In this document: in pieces, positions 8,155 through 17,865 of the stretch
How positions within the stretch are numbered: position 1 is the stretch's first letter
Layout of the letters: every line of letters starts with the position of its first letter
Assembly: GCF_041321145.1 (NCBI RefSeq)
Contig: NZ_JBGGWA010000003.1
Coordinates: forward strand, 248,001-312,000
Direction of reading: 5' to 3'
Length of the DNA: 64,000 nucleotides
From: Paraburkholderia sp041321145
GTDB taxonomy: Bacteria; Pseudomonadota; Gammaproteobacteria; Burkholderiales; Burkholderiaceae
The notes under the pieces: generated by a model
What the model was told of the DNA's origin: nothing
Seen by the model: only the letters and a program-made list of their open reading frames with translations
Databases searched by the model: none
Translations under genes and position numbers: made by a program

Positions 8155-8722
8155 TCAGGCCGCTGTGCCGAACTGATCGAGAATCGACGGGTTTTCCAGA
8201 GTCGATACATCCTGCGTCAGGCTTTCGCCCTTAGCCAGCGAGCGCAACAGTCGCTGCATGATCTTGCCCGAGGGGGTCTTATCGATGACCGGGCAGCGGC
8301 CTGCTCCCACATGTTCACGGTACCAGACCCAGGTTTCCGGATTGATCGGCTCCCCGACGATGCCCAGAATGCGCAGACTGGAAAGATCGAAACACTTCGG
8401 ATGACTTGAGATATCCGCTTCGGCCACTTTGACCAGCAAGCGGATCGCCGTCGGGACAGTGTAGAAAATCGTCGCCTTGTGCCTCTGGATCATCTCCCAG
8501 AAGCGGCCCGCATGCGGATAAGTCGGAACGCCTTCGAATACAATCTGGGTCGCGCCCACCGCAGTCGGACCGTAGGTGATATACGTGTGACCCGTAATCC
8601 AGCCAATGTCGGCCGTGCACCAGAAAACATCGTCCGGACGAATGTCGAACGTCCATTTCATCGTGAGTGCCGCCCCCAGCAGGTAACCCCCGGTGCTGTG
8701 CTGCACACCTTTGGGCTTGCCT
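8155..8722 (-). pseudogene. acetyl-CoA synthetase (acs) remnant, 5' truncated with internal deletion
   Basis: Homology to Acs begins abruptly at GKPKGVQHSTGGYLLGAA (the AMP-binding P-loop region normally preceded by SGST), runs through DDVFWCTADIGWITGHTY and YREHVGAGRCPVID, then jumps directly to KTPSGKIMQRLLRSLAKG, the extreme C-terminal motif that holds the catalytic/acetylated Lys. The first 260 or so residues and roughly 195 residues between VID and KTPSGK (most of the second half, including the A5-A8 motifs) are missing, although the frame stays open. Intact Acs is about 650 residues; this would give at most about 185. It cannot form a working synthetase. The open frame suggests a fairly recent deletion. 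Confidence 0.85.
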
Positions 8723-8792
8723 ATCCGAGGCTACTTTTCCGGTGCACTGCCAGCGGCATTCATGCTCAATCCCGCTACTGCCACTAGCGTGT

Positions 8793-9368
8793 TTATCCGG
8801 CAGCTACGGCGCTGCCCTCAACAACAGTTGCAACTTCCTCAAAAGCGACGCGTGCCGATGTGACACGCTCAGAGTTCGTCGTTGCCACCGTTTCCATCCT
8901 GAAGACGCCAATCGCCTCACGCAACGCCCGGGCCTGTTCTGCCATCGATCCGGCGGCGGCGGACGCCTCCTCTACCAGCGCGGAATTCTGTTGCGTCGTC
9001 CGGTCCATCTGGCTGACCGCCTGGGTTACCTGCTCGATATCTCTGCTCTGTTCGCCTGACGCCGCCGCGATTTCATCCATGATGCTCGTGACCTGTTGCA
9101 CCGCCTGCATTATCGACTTGATCGTGACGCCCGCCTCATCCACGAGCCTCGACCCCGTGTCAACCCGGGCCAACGACGCGGCGATCAATTCCTTGATCTC
9201 CTTCGCGGCGCCCGCGCTGCGTTGTGCGAGCGCGCGCACCTCGGCCGCGACGAGAGCGAAGCCGCGTCCCTGCTCGCCGGCACGAGCCGCCTCAACGGCG
9301 GCATTGAGCGCGAGAATGTTGGTCTGAAATGCAATGCCCTCGATGACACTGATGATGTCGGCCCGCAT
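8793..9368 (-). pseudogene. methyl-accepting chemotaxis protein remnant (C-terminal signalling domain only)
   Basis: The 191-codon frame starts within the MCP hairpin tip (ADIISVIEGIAFQTNILALN, AAVEAARAGEQGRGFALVAA, then EVRALAQRSAGAAKEI) and continues through the second methylation helix (DEIAAASGEQSRDIEQVTQA) to a plausible natural C-terminus. The periplasmic sensor, transmembrane segments, HAMP and first methylation helix are absent; coding similarity stops at about 9365. No start signal is visible at ATG 9368, so this is most likely a dead 5'-truncated gene. A second MCP remnant in opposite orientation lies at 22130-22609. Confidence 0.8.
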
Positions 9369-9632
9369 TCGTTCTCCGTGTTCACGGGTTGCGGACAGAG
9401 GCGGATCTCCACAAACACGGGCGAGTACCGTATCAAAAACTCGTGTGATGGGTCCGGTTATGCAGCGTGTCGTGGAAGCCGGAATGGCGCCGCTTCGAAT
9501 CGCCTCGGTGAGAAAGCGAGCACGTCTTGAATGCGATAGCCTGAATCAGGCGTTGCGGGCGCCGTCATGTCGACCCGCAACACCCAGCCCTGACATCGCT
9601 TTCGCGACCGGTTATTGCACCCGTCAGTCGGG

Positions 9633-10748
9633 CTAGTTCAACAAGTGATCGGCAGGCACGTACGTATAACCAAGGTCTTTCGCGACTGCTTCGTACGTGA
9701 CGTGACCTTCGCAGACATTCAAGCCGGCCTTAAGATGTGCGTTCTCACTCAGCGCGCGTTTCCAGCCTTTCTCCGCTAGTGCGACCGCGTGACGAATGGT
9801 GGCGTTGTTCAACGCGAAAGCAGAGGTTCTCGCCACCGCCCCTGGCATGTTCGCCACGCAATAGTGAACGACATCGTCAACCACGTACGTCGGTTCCGCA
9901 TGCGTGGTCGCATGCGACGTCTCGAAGCAGCCGCCCTGATCGATCGCAACGTCGACGACAACCGTGCCCGCTTTCATCGCCTTGATCATGCTGCGCGTGA
10001 CCAGCTTGGGTGCTGCCGCGCCTGGAATGAGCACGCCGCCAATCACCAGATCCGCGTCCAGAACCGATTCCTCAATGCTCTGACCATTCGAGTAGAGCGT
10101 GGAGATACGATTGCCGAAGACCAGATCGAGCTGACGCAAGCGGTCCACATTCGTGTCGAGAATCGTCACCTTGGCGCCCATTCCGACGGCCATCTGCAAA
10201 GCGTTGGTGCCGACGACGCCCGCACCAATAATGGCCACGTGAGCTGGCGCCACGCCCGGAACGCCGCCGAGCAATACGCCAATGCCGCCCTTTGACTTTT
10301 CCAGATGCGCCGCGCCGGCCTGGATCGACATGCGGCCGGCCACCTCGCTCATGGGCGCCAGCAAAGGCAGCCCGCCACCCGGACCCGTGATGGTTTCATA
10401 CGCGATGCAGATGGCGCCCGACTTGACCAATGCCGCCGTCTGCTCGGGATCCGGGGCGAGGTGCAGATAGGTATAGAGAATCTGCCCGGGACGCAGCATC
10501 GCGCACTCAACGGGTTGAGGCTCCTTGACCTTGACGATCATGTCCGCCTTCGCAAAGATTTCCGTCGCGCTGTCGGACATGGTCGCGCCGGCAGCGACGT
10601 AGGCGTCGTCGGAAAGACCGATTGCGGCACCTGCTGCTGTCTGCACCACCACCTGATGGCCACGCCCGGTCAACTCACGCACACTTGCCGGCGTGAGGCC
10701 CACACGATACTCGTGATTCTTGATTTCCTTCGGTACGCCAATCAACAT
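9633..10748 (-). CDS. ald: alanine dehydrogenase
   Basis: The enzyme interconverts L-alanine + NAD+ and pyruvate + NH4+ + NADH. The 371-residue length equals that of known Ald proteins. Catalytic Lys75 (IVKVKEPQ), His96 (LYTYLHLAPD) and Asp270 (VVVDVAIDQGG) are at the standard positions, and the NAD-binding glycine motif is IIGAGVVGTNA (about residues 173-183). The ATG at 10748 has GGAGGTGG seven bases upstream; an upstream frame to 10886 is not similar to Ald. It is the last gene of the AEP operon, 207 bp after the binding protein. In context it should recycle the alanine made by PhnW to pyruvate and release ammonium as nitrogen source. Confidence 0.95.
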   Translation of the reverse strand: MLIGVPKEIKNHEYRVGLTPASVRELTGRGHQVVVQTAAGAAIGLSDDAYVAAGATMSDSATEIFAKADMIVKVKEPQPVECAMLRPGQILYTYLHLAPDPEQTAALVKSGAICIAYETITGPGGGLPLLAPMSEVAGRMSIQAGAAHLEKSKGGIGVLLGGVPGVAPAHVAIIGAGVVGTNALQMAVGMGAKVTILDTNVDRLRQLDLVFGNRISTLYSNGQSIEESVLDADLVIGGVLIPGAAAPKLVTRSMIKAMKAGTVVVDVAIDQGGCFETSHATTHAEPTYVVDDVVHYCVANMPGAVARTSAFALNNATIRHAVALAEKGWKRALSENAHLKAGLNVCEGHVTYEAVAKDLGYTYVPADHLLN

Positions 10749-10955
10749 TTGCCACCTCCATATATTCTGTTTTTTCCGCTCACACACGGCAGCGGAGTGG
10801 GTTGGCATGCGCGTTGCGCACCGTGATCGTTGCCACGTGTCTGCCAACCCCAACACTACGTTAAAACGCCGCCCGCCGCTGTGCAAGGATCCACTCGTGG
10901 CGCGGCATAGAACACCTGCAATCCTTTTTTTTTCGCTTCGCGCTGATTTCCCAGG

Positions 10956-12032
10956 TTACTGCTTGGCCTCACTCTTCGACGAATAGCGCTGGGCCCATTG
11001 TGCAAGGATCTTGGACCGGTTGTTTGCCGCCCATGTGAAGTCGTTCTTGACCAGCAGGCTTGCATAATTGGCCGGGACATTCGGCATCGGCCTGGCCGTT
11101 CCTGGCACCGCTGTGATCGCATAGCTCTTCGCGTACAGCACGTTCGCTTCCCGGCTTGACGCAAAGTCGGCAAGTTTTTTCGCCGCGTCCAGCTTCGTCG
11201 TGTTCTTCATGATCGCGAACGCCTCCAGATCCCAGCCCAACCCCTCCTTCGGAAACACGAGATCGATCGGCGCGCCCTGCGCCTTGAGGGTTGCCGCGCG
11301 GTATTCGAACGAGATCCCGATCGGGTACTCACCTGATGCAGCCATCGTGCACGGTGCTGAGCCCGAATGGTTGTACTGCGCGATGTTCTTGTCGAGCGCA
11401 TCCATGTATTGCCACCCGCCCTGCTCGCCGAACAGTTGCAACCACGCGGTCACATCGAAATATCCCGTCCCCGATGAGGCAGGGTCCGCCATCACGATCT
11501 TGCCCTTGTAGATCGGCTTCGTCAGGTCCTGCCAGCTCTGTGGTTTCGGCAGATGCTGCTCTGCGGCGGCCGCAGTGTTGAAGCAGATCGTCGCGCCCCA
11601 AACGTCCATGCCGAACCAGTTCGGTGGCGCTTTTGGGTCACGATACGCGGCGCTCATGGCGGGAAGATTCTTCGGCGCATACGGCAACAGCATGCCGTCG
11701 CTTTCGAACTTTGCGATGCTGGTCGCCGCGAGGCCCCAGATCACATCAGCCTGTGGGTTGTTCTTTTCGGCAAGGATCTTGGCCGTAATCACGCCAGTCG
11801 AGTCACGCACCCATTTGATCTCGATGTCCGGGTTGGCTTGCTCGAACGCGTCCGCGTACGGCTTGAGTTGCTCGTCCTCGAGCGCTGTATAGACCAGCAG
11901 GGTGGTCCTGGCTACCGCCGTAGCCGTGCTGCCGACCAGCAGCGCGATCGCGGCGGTGGTCATTAGCGCGATCGTACGGACACCGTGCAAAGGGGACGCG
12001 CTGCGCCGAGGGGTGACTTTGTGCTTGAACAT
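10956..12032 (-). CDS. 2-aminoethylphosphonate ABC transporter, periplasmic binding protein
   Basis: This 358-residue protein starts with a Sec signal peptide (basic MFKHKVTPRRS, hydrophobic core, likely cut after ATAVA), then TTLLVYTALEDEQLKPYADA, a type II periplasmic binding fold of the iron/phosphonate-binding class. It matches the general pattern of putative AEP binding proteins found beside fused FbpB-like permeases and PhnW. GGGAGTAAG precedes the ATG at 12032. It is encoded after phnW, separated from its permease and ATPase by two enzyme genes, with a 180-bp hairpin-containing gap upstream that may set its expression apart. Substrate assignment rests on the neighbourhood. Confidence 0.88.
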   Translation of the reverse strand: MFKHKVTPRRSASPLHGVRTIALMTTAAIALLVGSTATAVARTTLLVYTALEDEQLKPYADAFEQANPDIEIKWVRDSTGVITAKILAEKNNPQADVIWGLAATSIAKFESDGMLLPYAPKNLPAMSAAYRDPKAPPNWFGMDVWGATICFNTAAAAEQHLPKPQSWQDLTKPIYKGKIVMADPASSGTGYFDVTAWLQLFGEQGGWQYMDALDKNIAQYNHSGSAPCTMAASGEYPIGISFEYRAATLKAQGAPIDLVFPKEGLGWDLEAFAIMKNTTKLDAAKKLADFASSREANVLYAKSYAITAVPGTARPMPNVPANYASLLVKNDFTWAANNRSKILAQWAQRYSSKSEAKQ

Positions 12033-12066
12033 TTCTTACTCCCGGTATGAGGATTTTTCACATGAT

Positions 12067-12107
12067 CCTCACCGCTGCCGGCGTAAAAATACGCTGGCGG
12101 GATGAGG
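12067..12107 (-). other. intercistronic hairpin between phnW and the binding-protein gene
   Basis: CCTCA (12067-12071) and TGAGG (12103-12107) enclose GCCGGCGT (12077-12084) and ACGCTGGC (12091-12098), giving an imperfect nested stem with a 6-nt loop, just before the binding-protein start. There is no adequate T-run for termination. It could protect the 5' end of a processed binding-protein mRNA, as seen for other transport operons; this is inference. Confidence 0.35.
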
Positions 12108-12212
12108 TTGCCGCTGACAACAGTGGCCTGTCCGCCTTTCCAGCCAGAACGCTAACGAAATGCCACCAACACCCGGGTGAGCCGCGCGAGCGACGCAACC
12201 GTCTTCGTGCTC

Positions 12213-13346
12213 TTACGTGACGATCTCGTGGGGTGAAATCTGCTTCACGCCCATTTCCGCCAGTGTTTCCTCGATCGCCCTTACTGCGCTGCGCATCACA
12301 TCGCGGTCGATGTCACCAATGCATCCGACGCGAAACGTATCGACTTCAGTCAGCTTTCCCGGGTAAAGAATGAAGCCCTTGGCCTTGACTTTTTCGTAGA
12401 ACGTGCGGAACGCGTAAGCGGGATCTTCTGGCGCGTGAAACGTCACAATGATCGGCGCCTGCACGTCGGGAGGCAGAAACGTGCGAAAGCCCAGGTCTCG
12501 CATCCCGTTGACCAGTGCGTCGCAATTGGCCTGGTACCGTTTGCCGCGCGCGGGCTGACCGCCCTCGGCCTTGAACAGATCCACAGCTGCGCGCAATGCG
12601 GCAACAACTGACGTCGGCGGCGTGAAACGCCATTGCGACGTTTTTTCCATGTAAACCCACTGATCGTAGAGATCCATCGACAGCGAGGCCGAATTGCCGT
12701 GGCACTTTTCCAGCGCGCCACGCCTGATGATCACGAAACCCATTCCAGGGACACCCTCCAGGCATTTCCCCGAAGCGGCCACGAGCGCATCGAACGGTGT
12801 CGTGCGGACGTCGATCGCGATCGCGCCGAACGAGCTCATCGCGTCGACGATGAGTCCCTTGCCCAGCCGCGCACAGGTCTGCGCAATGTCCTGCAGAGGG
12901 TTGAGGGTGCCCGTACCGGTCTCGCAATGCACCTGCGCGACGTGGGTGATCGCCGGATCGCGCAGCAGTGCCTCTTCGATCATGACGCCCGTCGGCAATT
13001 TGCCTTCTTCGATCGGGAGTTCGACAACGGCCCGGCCCATGTACTCACAGATCCGCACAACGCGCTTGCAGTACGCACCGTTTTGCGGCACGAGCACCTT
13101 GCCGTCGCGCGGAACCAGCGTGCCGATTGCCGCCTCCACCGAGAAGGTGCCGCTTCCCTGCAGCGGCACGCAAACATGCGTGTCGCGCCCGTGCACGATG
13201 TCCACCAGATCGTCGCGCAGGCTGCGGGTGATCGAATTGAAGTCCGTATCCCACGATCCCCAATCGCGCAGCATGGCACTTTTGGTGATCAATGACGTTG
13301 TCAGCGGGCCCGGGGTAAGAAGAACAGGATCCAGTTCAGCATTCAC
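12213..13346 (-). CDS. phnW: 2-aminoethylphosphonate-pyruvate transaminase PhnW
   Basis: PhnW transfers the amino group of AEP to pyruvate, giving phosphonoacetaldehyde and L-alanine, using PLP. The 377-residue protein shows LLTPGPLTTS at the N-terminus, VPLQGSGTFSVEAAIG for cofactor phosphate binding, VDAMSSFGAIAID, and the Schiff-base lysine at residue 194 in ASGKCLEGVPG, the same position as in the Salmonella enzyme. I use the GTG at 13346, with AAGGAG six bases upstream; no in-frame ATG fits. It follows the flavin oxidoreductase by 35 bp. The downstream alanine dehydrogenase would remove the alanine product and pull the reversible reaction forward. Confidence 0.96.
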   Translation of the reverse strand: MNAELDPVLLTPGPLTTSLITKSAMLRDWGSWDTDFNSITRSLRDDLVDIVHGRDTHVCVPLQGSGTFSVEAAIGTLVPRDGKVLVPQNGAYCKRVVRICEYMGRAVVELPIEEGKLPTGVMIEEALLRDPAITHVAQVHCETGTGTLNPLQDIAQTCARLGKGLIVDAMSSFGAIAIDVRTTPFDALVAASGKCLEGVPGMGFVIIRRGALEKCHGNSASLSMDLYDQWVYMEKTSQWRFTPPTSVVAALRAAVDLFKAEGGQPARGKRYQANCDALVNGMRDLGFRTFLPPDVQAPIIVTFHAPEDPAYAFRTFYEKVKAKGFILYPGKLTEVDTFRVGCIGDIDRDVMRSAVRAIEETLAEMGVKQISPHEIVT

Positions 13347-13381
13347 AATTGTCTCCTTGCGGTTGGTAGATCTGATAGATG

Positions 13382-14770
13382 TCATGCCTTGTCGGACTTG
13401 CCGGCCGCTTGCGCCAGGCGGCTGAGCGCGACATCGACGCACCAGGGTTTGGCGCCAGCGTCCTCCGCACTTTCCTTGCGGCGAATCGCGTCGCGTACGA
13501 CAAGTGAGCCAACGTAGCGAATCGGTTCCGGCGGAAACGCACCGCGCGGCCCACGGACGAGCGGTGAACGTGTCCATGCATTGTCGAGATCGAGTACGAG
13601 CGACGACAGAATCTCGCCGCCCATATAACTCGGTCCGACGCCGTTACCTGAATAGCCGAAACCGTAGAACACGTCATGCCGTCCGTCGAGCCGACCAAAG
13701 AACGGCAACCCGGTGGCCGAGCGATCTGACGGCCCGTTCCAGCTTGCCGCGATCGGCACCGACGTGAACTCAGGGAAAAAGCCGCTCAGGTCGCGCGTGA
13801 GCGCCGCCCGATACGGCGAGGGTTCATCGAACACAGGCAGCACACGACCGCCGTATGCAAAGGTGTTGCCGCCCTTTCCGAGCATCAGCCTGCCATCAGG
13901 CGTGGTGCGGTAGTAGTAGACGAAGGTCCGTGAATCGAGCACCGACAGACCGTTCGTGAATCCCACTCGCTCCAGAACGTCAGGTGCGCGTTCGGTGATG
14001 ATCATGTCGCTCGACACGAGCGCAATATTGCGTTCGAACTGCGGGAAGGTTTGTGCCATCCACGCGTTGATCGCCAGCACGACGCGCTTTGCACGAACCT
14101 CACCATAAGCAGTGCGCACCAATGGACCTGGCACGTAACTCAATGATTCGAATGCGGTCTTCTCATACAACCGCACGCCCATCTCCAATGCGACCCGCCG
14201 CAGTCCGCGCACGAGCAATGCGGGCTGCACCGTCGCGGCGACAGGTGAGAAATCACCGGCGAGGTGTCGCTTCGACCCTGCACGCCGGCGGACTTCTTCG
14301 ACCTCAAGACTCACGAATGAACCCATACCGCGTTCATCTAGCGCTGCTTTAACGACTTCAGCGCTGCCAATCTGGGCGGCACTCGTCGCGGTATACAACG
14401 TGCCGTCCACACGAATCTGCGCGTCGATTCGATGCTCGCGGCAAAAGGCTGCGATCTTATCGACCGTCTGGCGTGAAGCCTCTACGAGCCGTAGTGCTTC
14501 ACTTTCGCCGAATAGCTGGCGTAGTGTCAGAAAGCGGGTTTCCCAAGTCAGCAGGCAGCCGCCATTGCGGCCGCTCGCACCCGCGCCGCAGATGTCCGCT
14601 TCGATCAGCACGACATCCAGATGAGGATTCGCGCGCTTCAGTTGAAGCGCTGTCCAAAGACCGGTAAATCCGCCGCCGACGATGCAAACGTCGGCGGTTA
14701 CCGCGCCCTGCAAGGCTGGCGCATCAGACGCTTCGCCACGCAATGCCTGTTCGAGCCAGAAAGGTCTCAT
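13382..14770 (-). CDS. FAD-dependent amine oxidoreductase associated with aminophosphonate clusters (DAO family)
   Basis: The 462-residue DAO-family flavoprotein has the FAD Rossmann motif VCIVGGGFTGLWTALQL near residues 28-44, GAGASGRNGGCLL after it, and a C-terminal FYGFGYSGNGVGPSYMGG. It fits the group annotated as putative aminophosphonate oxidoreductase, found almost only beside AEP genes. Likely action is oxidation of AEP or an N-methyl/N-alkyl derivative to phosphonoacetaldehyde; related flavoenzymes in such clusters have been reported to act on N-methyl-AEP, but that is recalled knowledge and the substrate of this one is unproven. It sits between permease (31 bp) and phnW (35 bp). AGGAAA precedes the ATG. 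Confidence 0.85.
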   Translation of the reverse strand: MRPFWLEQALRGEASDAPALQGAVTADVCIVGGGFTGLWTALQLKRANPHLDVVLIEADICGAGASGRNGGCLLTWETRFLTLRQLFGESEALRLVEASRQTVDKIAAFCREHRIDAQIRVDGTLYTATSAAQIGSAEVVKAALDERGMGSFVSLEVEEVRRRAGSKRHLAGDFSPVAATVQPALLVRGLRRVALEMGVRLYEKTAFESLSYVPGPLVRTAYGEVRAKRVVLAINAWMAQTFPQFERNIALVSSDMIITERAPDVLERVGFTNGLSVLDSRTFVYYYRTTPDGRLMLGKGGNTFAYGGRVLPVFDEPSPYRAALTRDLSGFFPEFTSVPIAASWNGPSDRSATGLPFFGRLDGRHDVFYGFGYSGNGVGPSYMGGEILSSLVLDLDNAWTRSPLVRGPRGAFPPEPIRYVGSLVVRDAIRRKESAEDAGAKPWCVDVALSRLAQAAGKSDKA

Positions 14771-14801
14771 CGCTATTTCCTGTTTGCTGTTCCGGTGTGC
14801 G

Positions 14802-16529
14802 TTAGCGGCTACGCGACGTATGGCGCCACCGCTGCGTGCGCGCCAACAGGAAGCGATTCACGAGCGCATACAGCACACACACGAGAGTCGAGGTAACCAC
14901 GATCAGCGTTGCCATCGCCGCAGCCGGCCCGATCTGTCCGGCCTCATCGAGATTCAGGATCGCCACCGACGCCGGTTGCGTAGCCGGCGAATATAGGAAG
15001 GCGACTGCCGAGATCGTCGTCATGCCGTTAATGAAGAAATAGCGGCTGATTTCCAGAATGGCCGGCAGGCATACCGGCACGGTGACGCGAAAAAACGTGA
15101 CGTAGAACGGCACTTTCAACGACGCGGATACCGCCTCGAACTCGTTGTCGATCTGCTTGAGCGCGGTAATGGCGGTCAGATGGCTCGACGAGTAGTAGTG
15201 AATGATCGTGACGATGGCAAGAAGCGGCAGCGAGCCGTAGAGCAAATTGAGCGGATTGGCCGGATGATTGAAGAAGAAGATGTAACCAATCCCGAGTACG
15301 AGACCCGGCACACCCATCGGCAGAACCGCGCACAGATTGATGACCGGGCGCAGCCAGTCCATGCCGCGCGTCTTCTCGACCAGATAGGCACCGCCAAACA
15401 CCAGCGCGGTGCCGGCTGTCGCGACTAACGCCGCCATTTGCAGGCTGTTCTTGTAGGCGCCGATGATGCCTGCGCCAACAAGCCCCATCCGGTAATGACC
15501 CAAACCGAGCGACAGGTTGTATGGCCAGAACCGGACGAACGAGCCATAAATCGAAATCCCGACAATCGCCATCATCAGAAGACATACGACACTGCAGTAC
15601 GCGAGCATCGCCATGTCGAACCCACGCGATCGCTTGGGTTCGTACGGCACCGAGCGCGCGCCAAGCAGCGAACGCTGTTTGCGCCTGACGAAAAAGTCGG
15701 TAGCGAAGCTGAGGAGTGCCGGCAGCAGAAGCAGGATACTCACCACGGCACTGGTGTTGAAATCCTGCAGACCGATGATGAGCTTGTACACGTCGGTGGA
15801 CAGCACGCTATATGAGCCGCCAATTACGATCGGCACGCCGAAGTCGTTCACACAGATGGTGAACACGACCATTGTCGCGCTGATCAGACCATACTTCGCG
15901 CCGGGCAGCGTGATCGTGAAAAACTTGCGCAAACGGCTCGTGCCCATCGCGTCGGCAGCCTCATACAGGCGCGCGTCCGTCAACGACAATGCGGTAATCA
16001 GAATCATCAATACGTGCGGCATTGCCGCGTACACCAGACTCGCGATGATCCCCGGTGCCCCGTAAATGCTGTGACCGGCCATCCAGCGTCGCAGCAAACC
16101 TGCATTGCCGAACCAGTAGATAAACGACACCGCCGACAGAAGCGTCGGTGCGAGCAGTGGAATCAGGGCGATGTTGCGCACGAACCCCTTGAACGGCATG
16201 CAACTGCGCGTCAAGGCGTAAGCGAATGTGAAGGCGAGCGGAATCGTAATCGCCGTCACCGACACCGCAACCAACAGCGAATGCCCGACCGAGGTCCACA
16301 GCGCCGAGGTCTGGAAATACGACGTGAAATTGGCAAGGCCCACGAACCGCCCATCACGATCCTCGACGCATCTCATCACCACCATCGTGAGCGGCGCAAG
16401 CAGGGCCAGCAAAAGAAAACATGCCATTAACAGCATGCCCGCATGGCCGATGCGATCCTGCCAGTGGGTACGTTGCCGCACTTCGGTAAGCATCACGTCC
16501 TTTTCTGGTTCGGTGAGTGTCGTGCTCAT
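14802..16529 (-). CDS. 2-aminoethylphosphonate ABC transporter, fused double permease
   Basis: This 575-residue integral membrane protein contains two consecutive binding-protein-dependent permease units, about six helices each. Each has its own ATPase-contact EAA loop: EAADAMGTSRLRKFFTITLP in the first half and EAVSASLKVPFYVTFFRVTV in the second. The fused arrangement is that of FbpB-like permeases seen in one of the two AEP transporter types. The ATG overlaps the ATPase stop by four bases (ATGA), so both are coupled. It would form the inner-membrane channel for AEP delivered by the binding protein at 10956-12032. Confidence 0.9.
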   Translation of the reverse strand: MSTTLTEPEKDVMLTEVRQRTHWQDRIGHAGMLLMACFLLLALLAPLTMVVMRCVEDRDGRFVGLANFTSYFQTSALWTSVGHSLLVAVSVTAITIPLAFTFAYALTRSCMPFKGFVRNIALIPLLAPTLLSAVSFIYWFGNAGLLRRWMAGHSIYGAPGIIASLVYAAMPHVLMILITALSLTDARLYEAADAMGTSRLRKFFTITLPGAKYGLISATMVVFTICVNDFGVPIVIGGSYSVLSTDVYKLIIGLQDFNTSAVVSILLLLPALLSFATDFFVRRKQRSLLGARSVPYEPKRSRGFDMAMLAYCSVVCLLMMAIVGISIYGSFVRFWPYNLSLGLGHYRMGLVGAGIIGAYKNSLQMAALVATAGTALVFGGAYLVEKTRGMDWLRPVINLCAVLPMGVPGLVLGIGYIFFFNHPANPLNLLYGSLPLLAIVTIIHYYSSSHLTAITALKQIDNEFEAVSASLKVPFYVTFFRVTVPVCLPAILEISRYFFINGMTTISAVAFLYSPATQPASVAILNLDEAGQIGPAAAMATLIVVTSTLVCVLYALVNRFLLARTQRWRHTSRSR

Positions 16530-17617
16530 TGCACCCTCCGCTGGTCTTCACCGAAGATCCGCACGCGGTCGCCCAGGACAGCAAGATTAAGCGGCGAGCC
16601 TTCCTGCAAATTGAATTCCGTCATATCGCGGTAAGACAGATCGGCCAGCACTTCGGTCCCCGTCATGCCGTCCACCTGAACGCTGACCCGGCAGAACGCG
16701 CCGAGAAATTCCAGCTTCTCGATGCGGCCGCTCAGCGTGTTGCCGGCTTTCGTGTCGGCGCCTCGCACGACTAGATCCTCCGGGCGCAGGAACAGCGACA
16801 CCTGCGAGCCGCTCTTGAGCGAATTGCGCACCTTCACGCAGTTCAAGCCGACATCGCCCACCCGAATCGCGCCGTCATCACTCACGGTGGCCGGCAGAAT
16901 ATTGGCCTTGCCGACGAAGTCCGCAACGAACGGCGTCGCGGGCTCGCGATAAATCTCTGTAGGGGTGCCGATCTGCTCGATCACGCCCTGGTTCATCACC
17001 ACGATGCGGTCCGCCATCGAGAGCGCTTCCTCCTGATCATGCGTCACCATGATCGTCGTCACGCCGAGGCGCTGCTGCAACTGGCGGATCTCCTGCCGCA
17101 GACGGACCCGCACCCGCGCATCGAGCGCGGACAAAGGCTCGTCGAGCAACAACAGACCAGGTGAGGTAGCCAGCGCCCGCGCGAGAGCAATGCGTTGCTG
17201 CTGACCGCCGGACAGTTGACCGGGATGTTTCGGGCCGCTGTCGGGCAGACCGACGAGTGTGAGCAGTTCGGCCACACGCTCGCGGATCACCGATTTGCGC
17301 GCCTTCCGGTTAGTCAGACCGTACGCGACGTTCTCGGCGACCGTGAGATTCGGAAACAACGCGTACGACTGAAACACGATGCCGTAGTCGCGCAGCATGG
17401 GCGGCAGCATGGAAATGTCCTTGCCGGCCTGCGCGATGGTGCCCGCGCTTTGCGTCTCCAGCCCCGCGATAATCCGCAGCAACGTGGTCTTGCCGCAACC
17501 TGAAGGGCCCAGAAAACAGACCATTTCCCCTTTGAAAATTGTCAAATTGACATTCTTCAGAACTGGGGTCGAACCGAACTGCTTGTGAATCCCTTCGATG
17601 CGCAGGTAATCCGACAT
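16526..17617 (-). CDS. 2-aminoethylphosphonate ABC transporter, ATP-binding protein
   Basis: The 363-residue ATPase has Walker A GPSGCGKTT, Q-loop VFQSYALFPNLTVAENV, signature LSGGQQQR, Walker B LLLLDEPLSALD and H-loop MVTHDQEEAL, followed by a C-terminal TOBE-like regulatory domain (VSLFLRPEDLVVRG). I choose the ATG at 17617, six bases after AGGAGG; an ATG at 17623 abuts the ribosome-binding site and is less likely, and a frame open to 17827 is unrelated sequence. First gene of the minus-strand AEP operon, transcribed away from the phnA-phnY operon. Confidence 0.93.
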   Translation of the reverse strand: MSDYLRIEGIHKQFGSTPVLKNVNLTIFKGEMVCFLGPSGCGKTTLLRIIAGLETQSAGTIAQAGKDISMLPPMLRDYGIVFQSYALFPNLTVAENVAYGLTNRKARKSVIRERVAELLTLVGLPDSGPKHPGQLSGGQQQRIALARALATSPGLLLLDEPLSALDARVRVRLRQEIRQLQQRLGVTTIMVTHDQEEALSMADRIVVMNQGVIEQIGTPTEIYREPATPFVADFVGKANILPATVSDDGAIRVGDVGLNCVKVRNSLKSGSQVSLFLRPEDLVVRGADTKAGNTLSGRIEKLEFLGAFCRVSVQVDGMTGTEVLADLSYRDMTEFNLQEGSPLNLAVLGDRVRIFGEDQRRVQ

Positions 17618-17865
17618 CGTCATCCTCCTGGAAATTACTGTTCCGCTGCCGTGCTCTGACTCTTTCAGAGTCTTAGCCGTACAACTGCTGCACTTTCTTA
17701 TTGACACGGTGACTGCAGCTTCACGGTCCGTGGTCTTTTCTCGAAACGATCGCAATCCGGCAAGAACACCCATCTGGCTCCTTCGCACGGTGGCGAAGTT
17801 GGCGCCCTGTCGACCAACCGGCGGCAACTCCCTTGATCAAGCGGGCTTGTAGGTCACACGATCGT

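Noticed and set aside
9369..9632. Continuation of the MCP remnant upstream of 9368
   Set aside because: No MCP similarity could be followed beyond about 9365 in any frame; the segment appears unrelated and noncoding.
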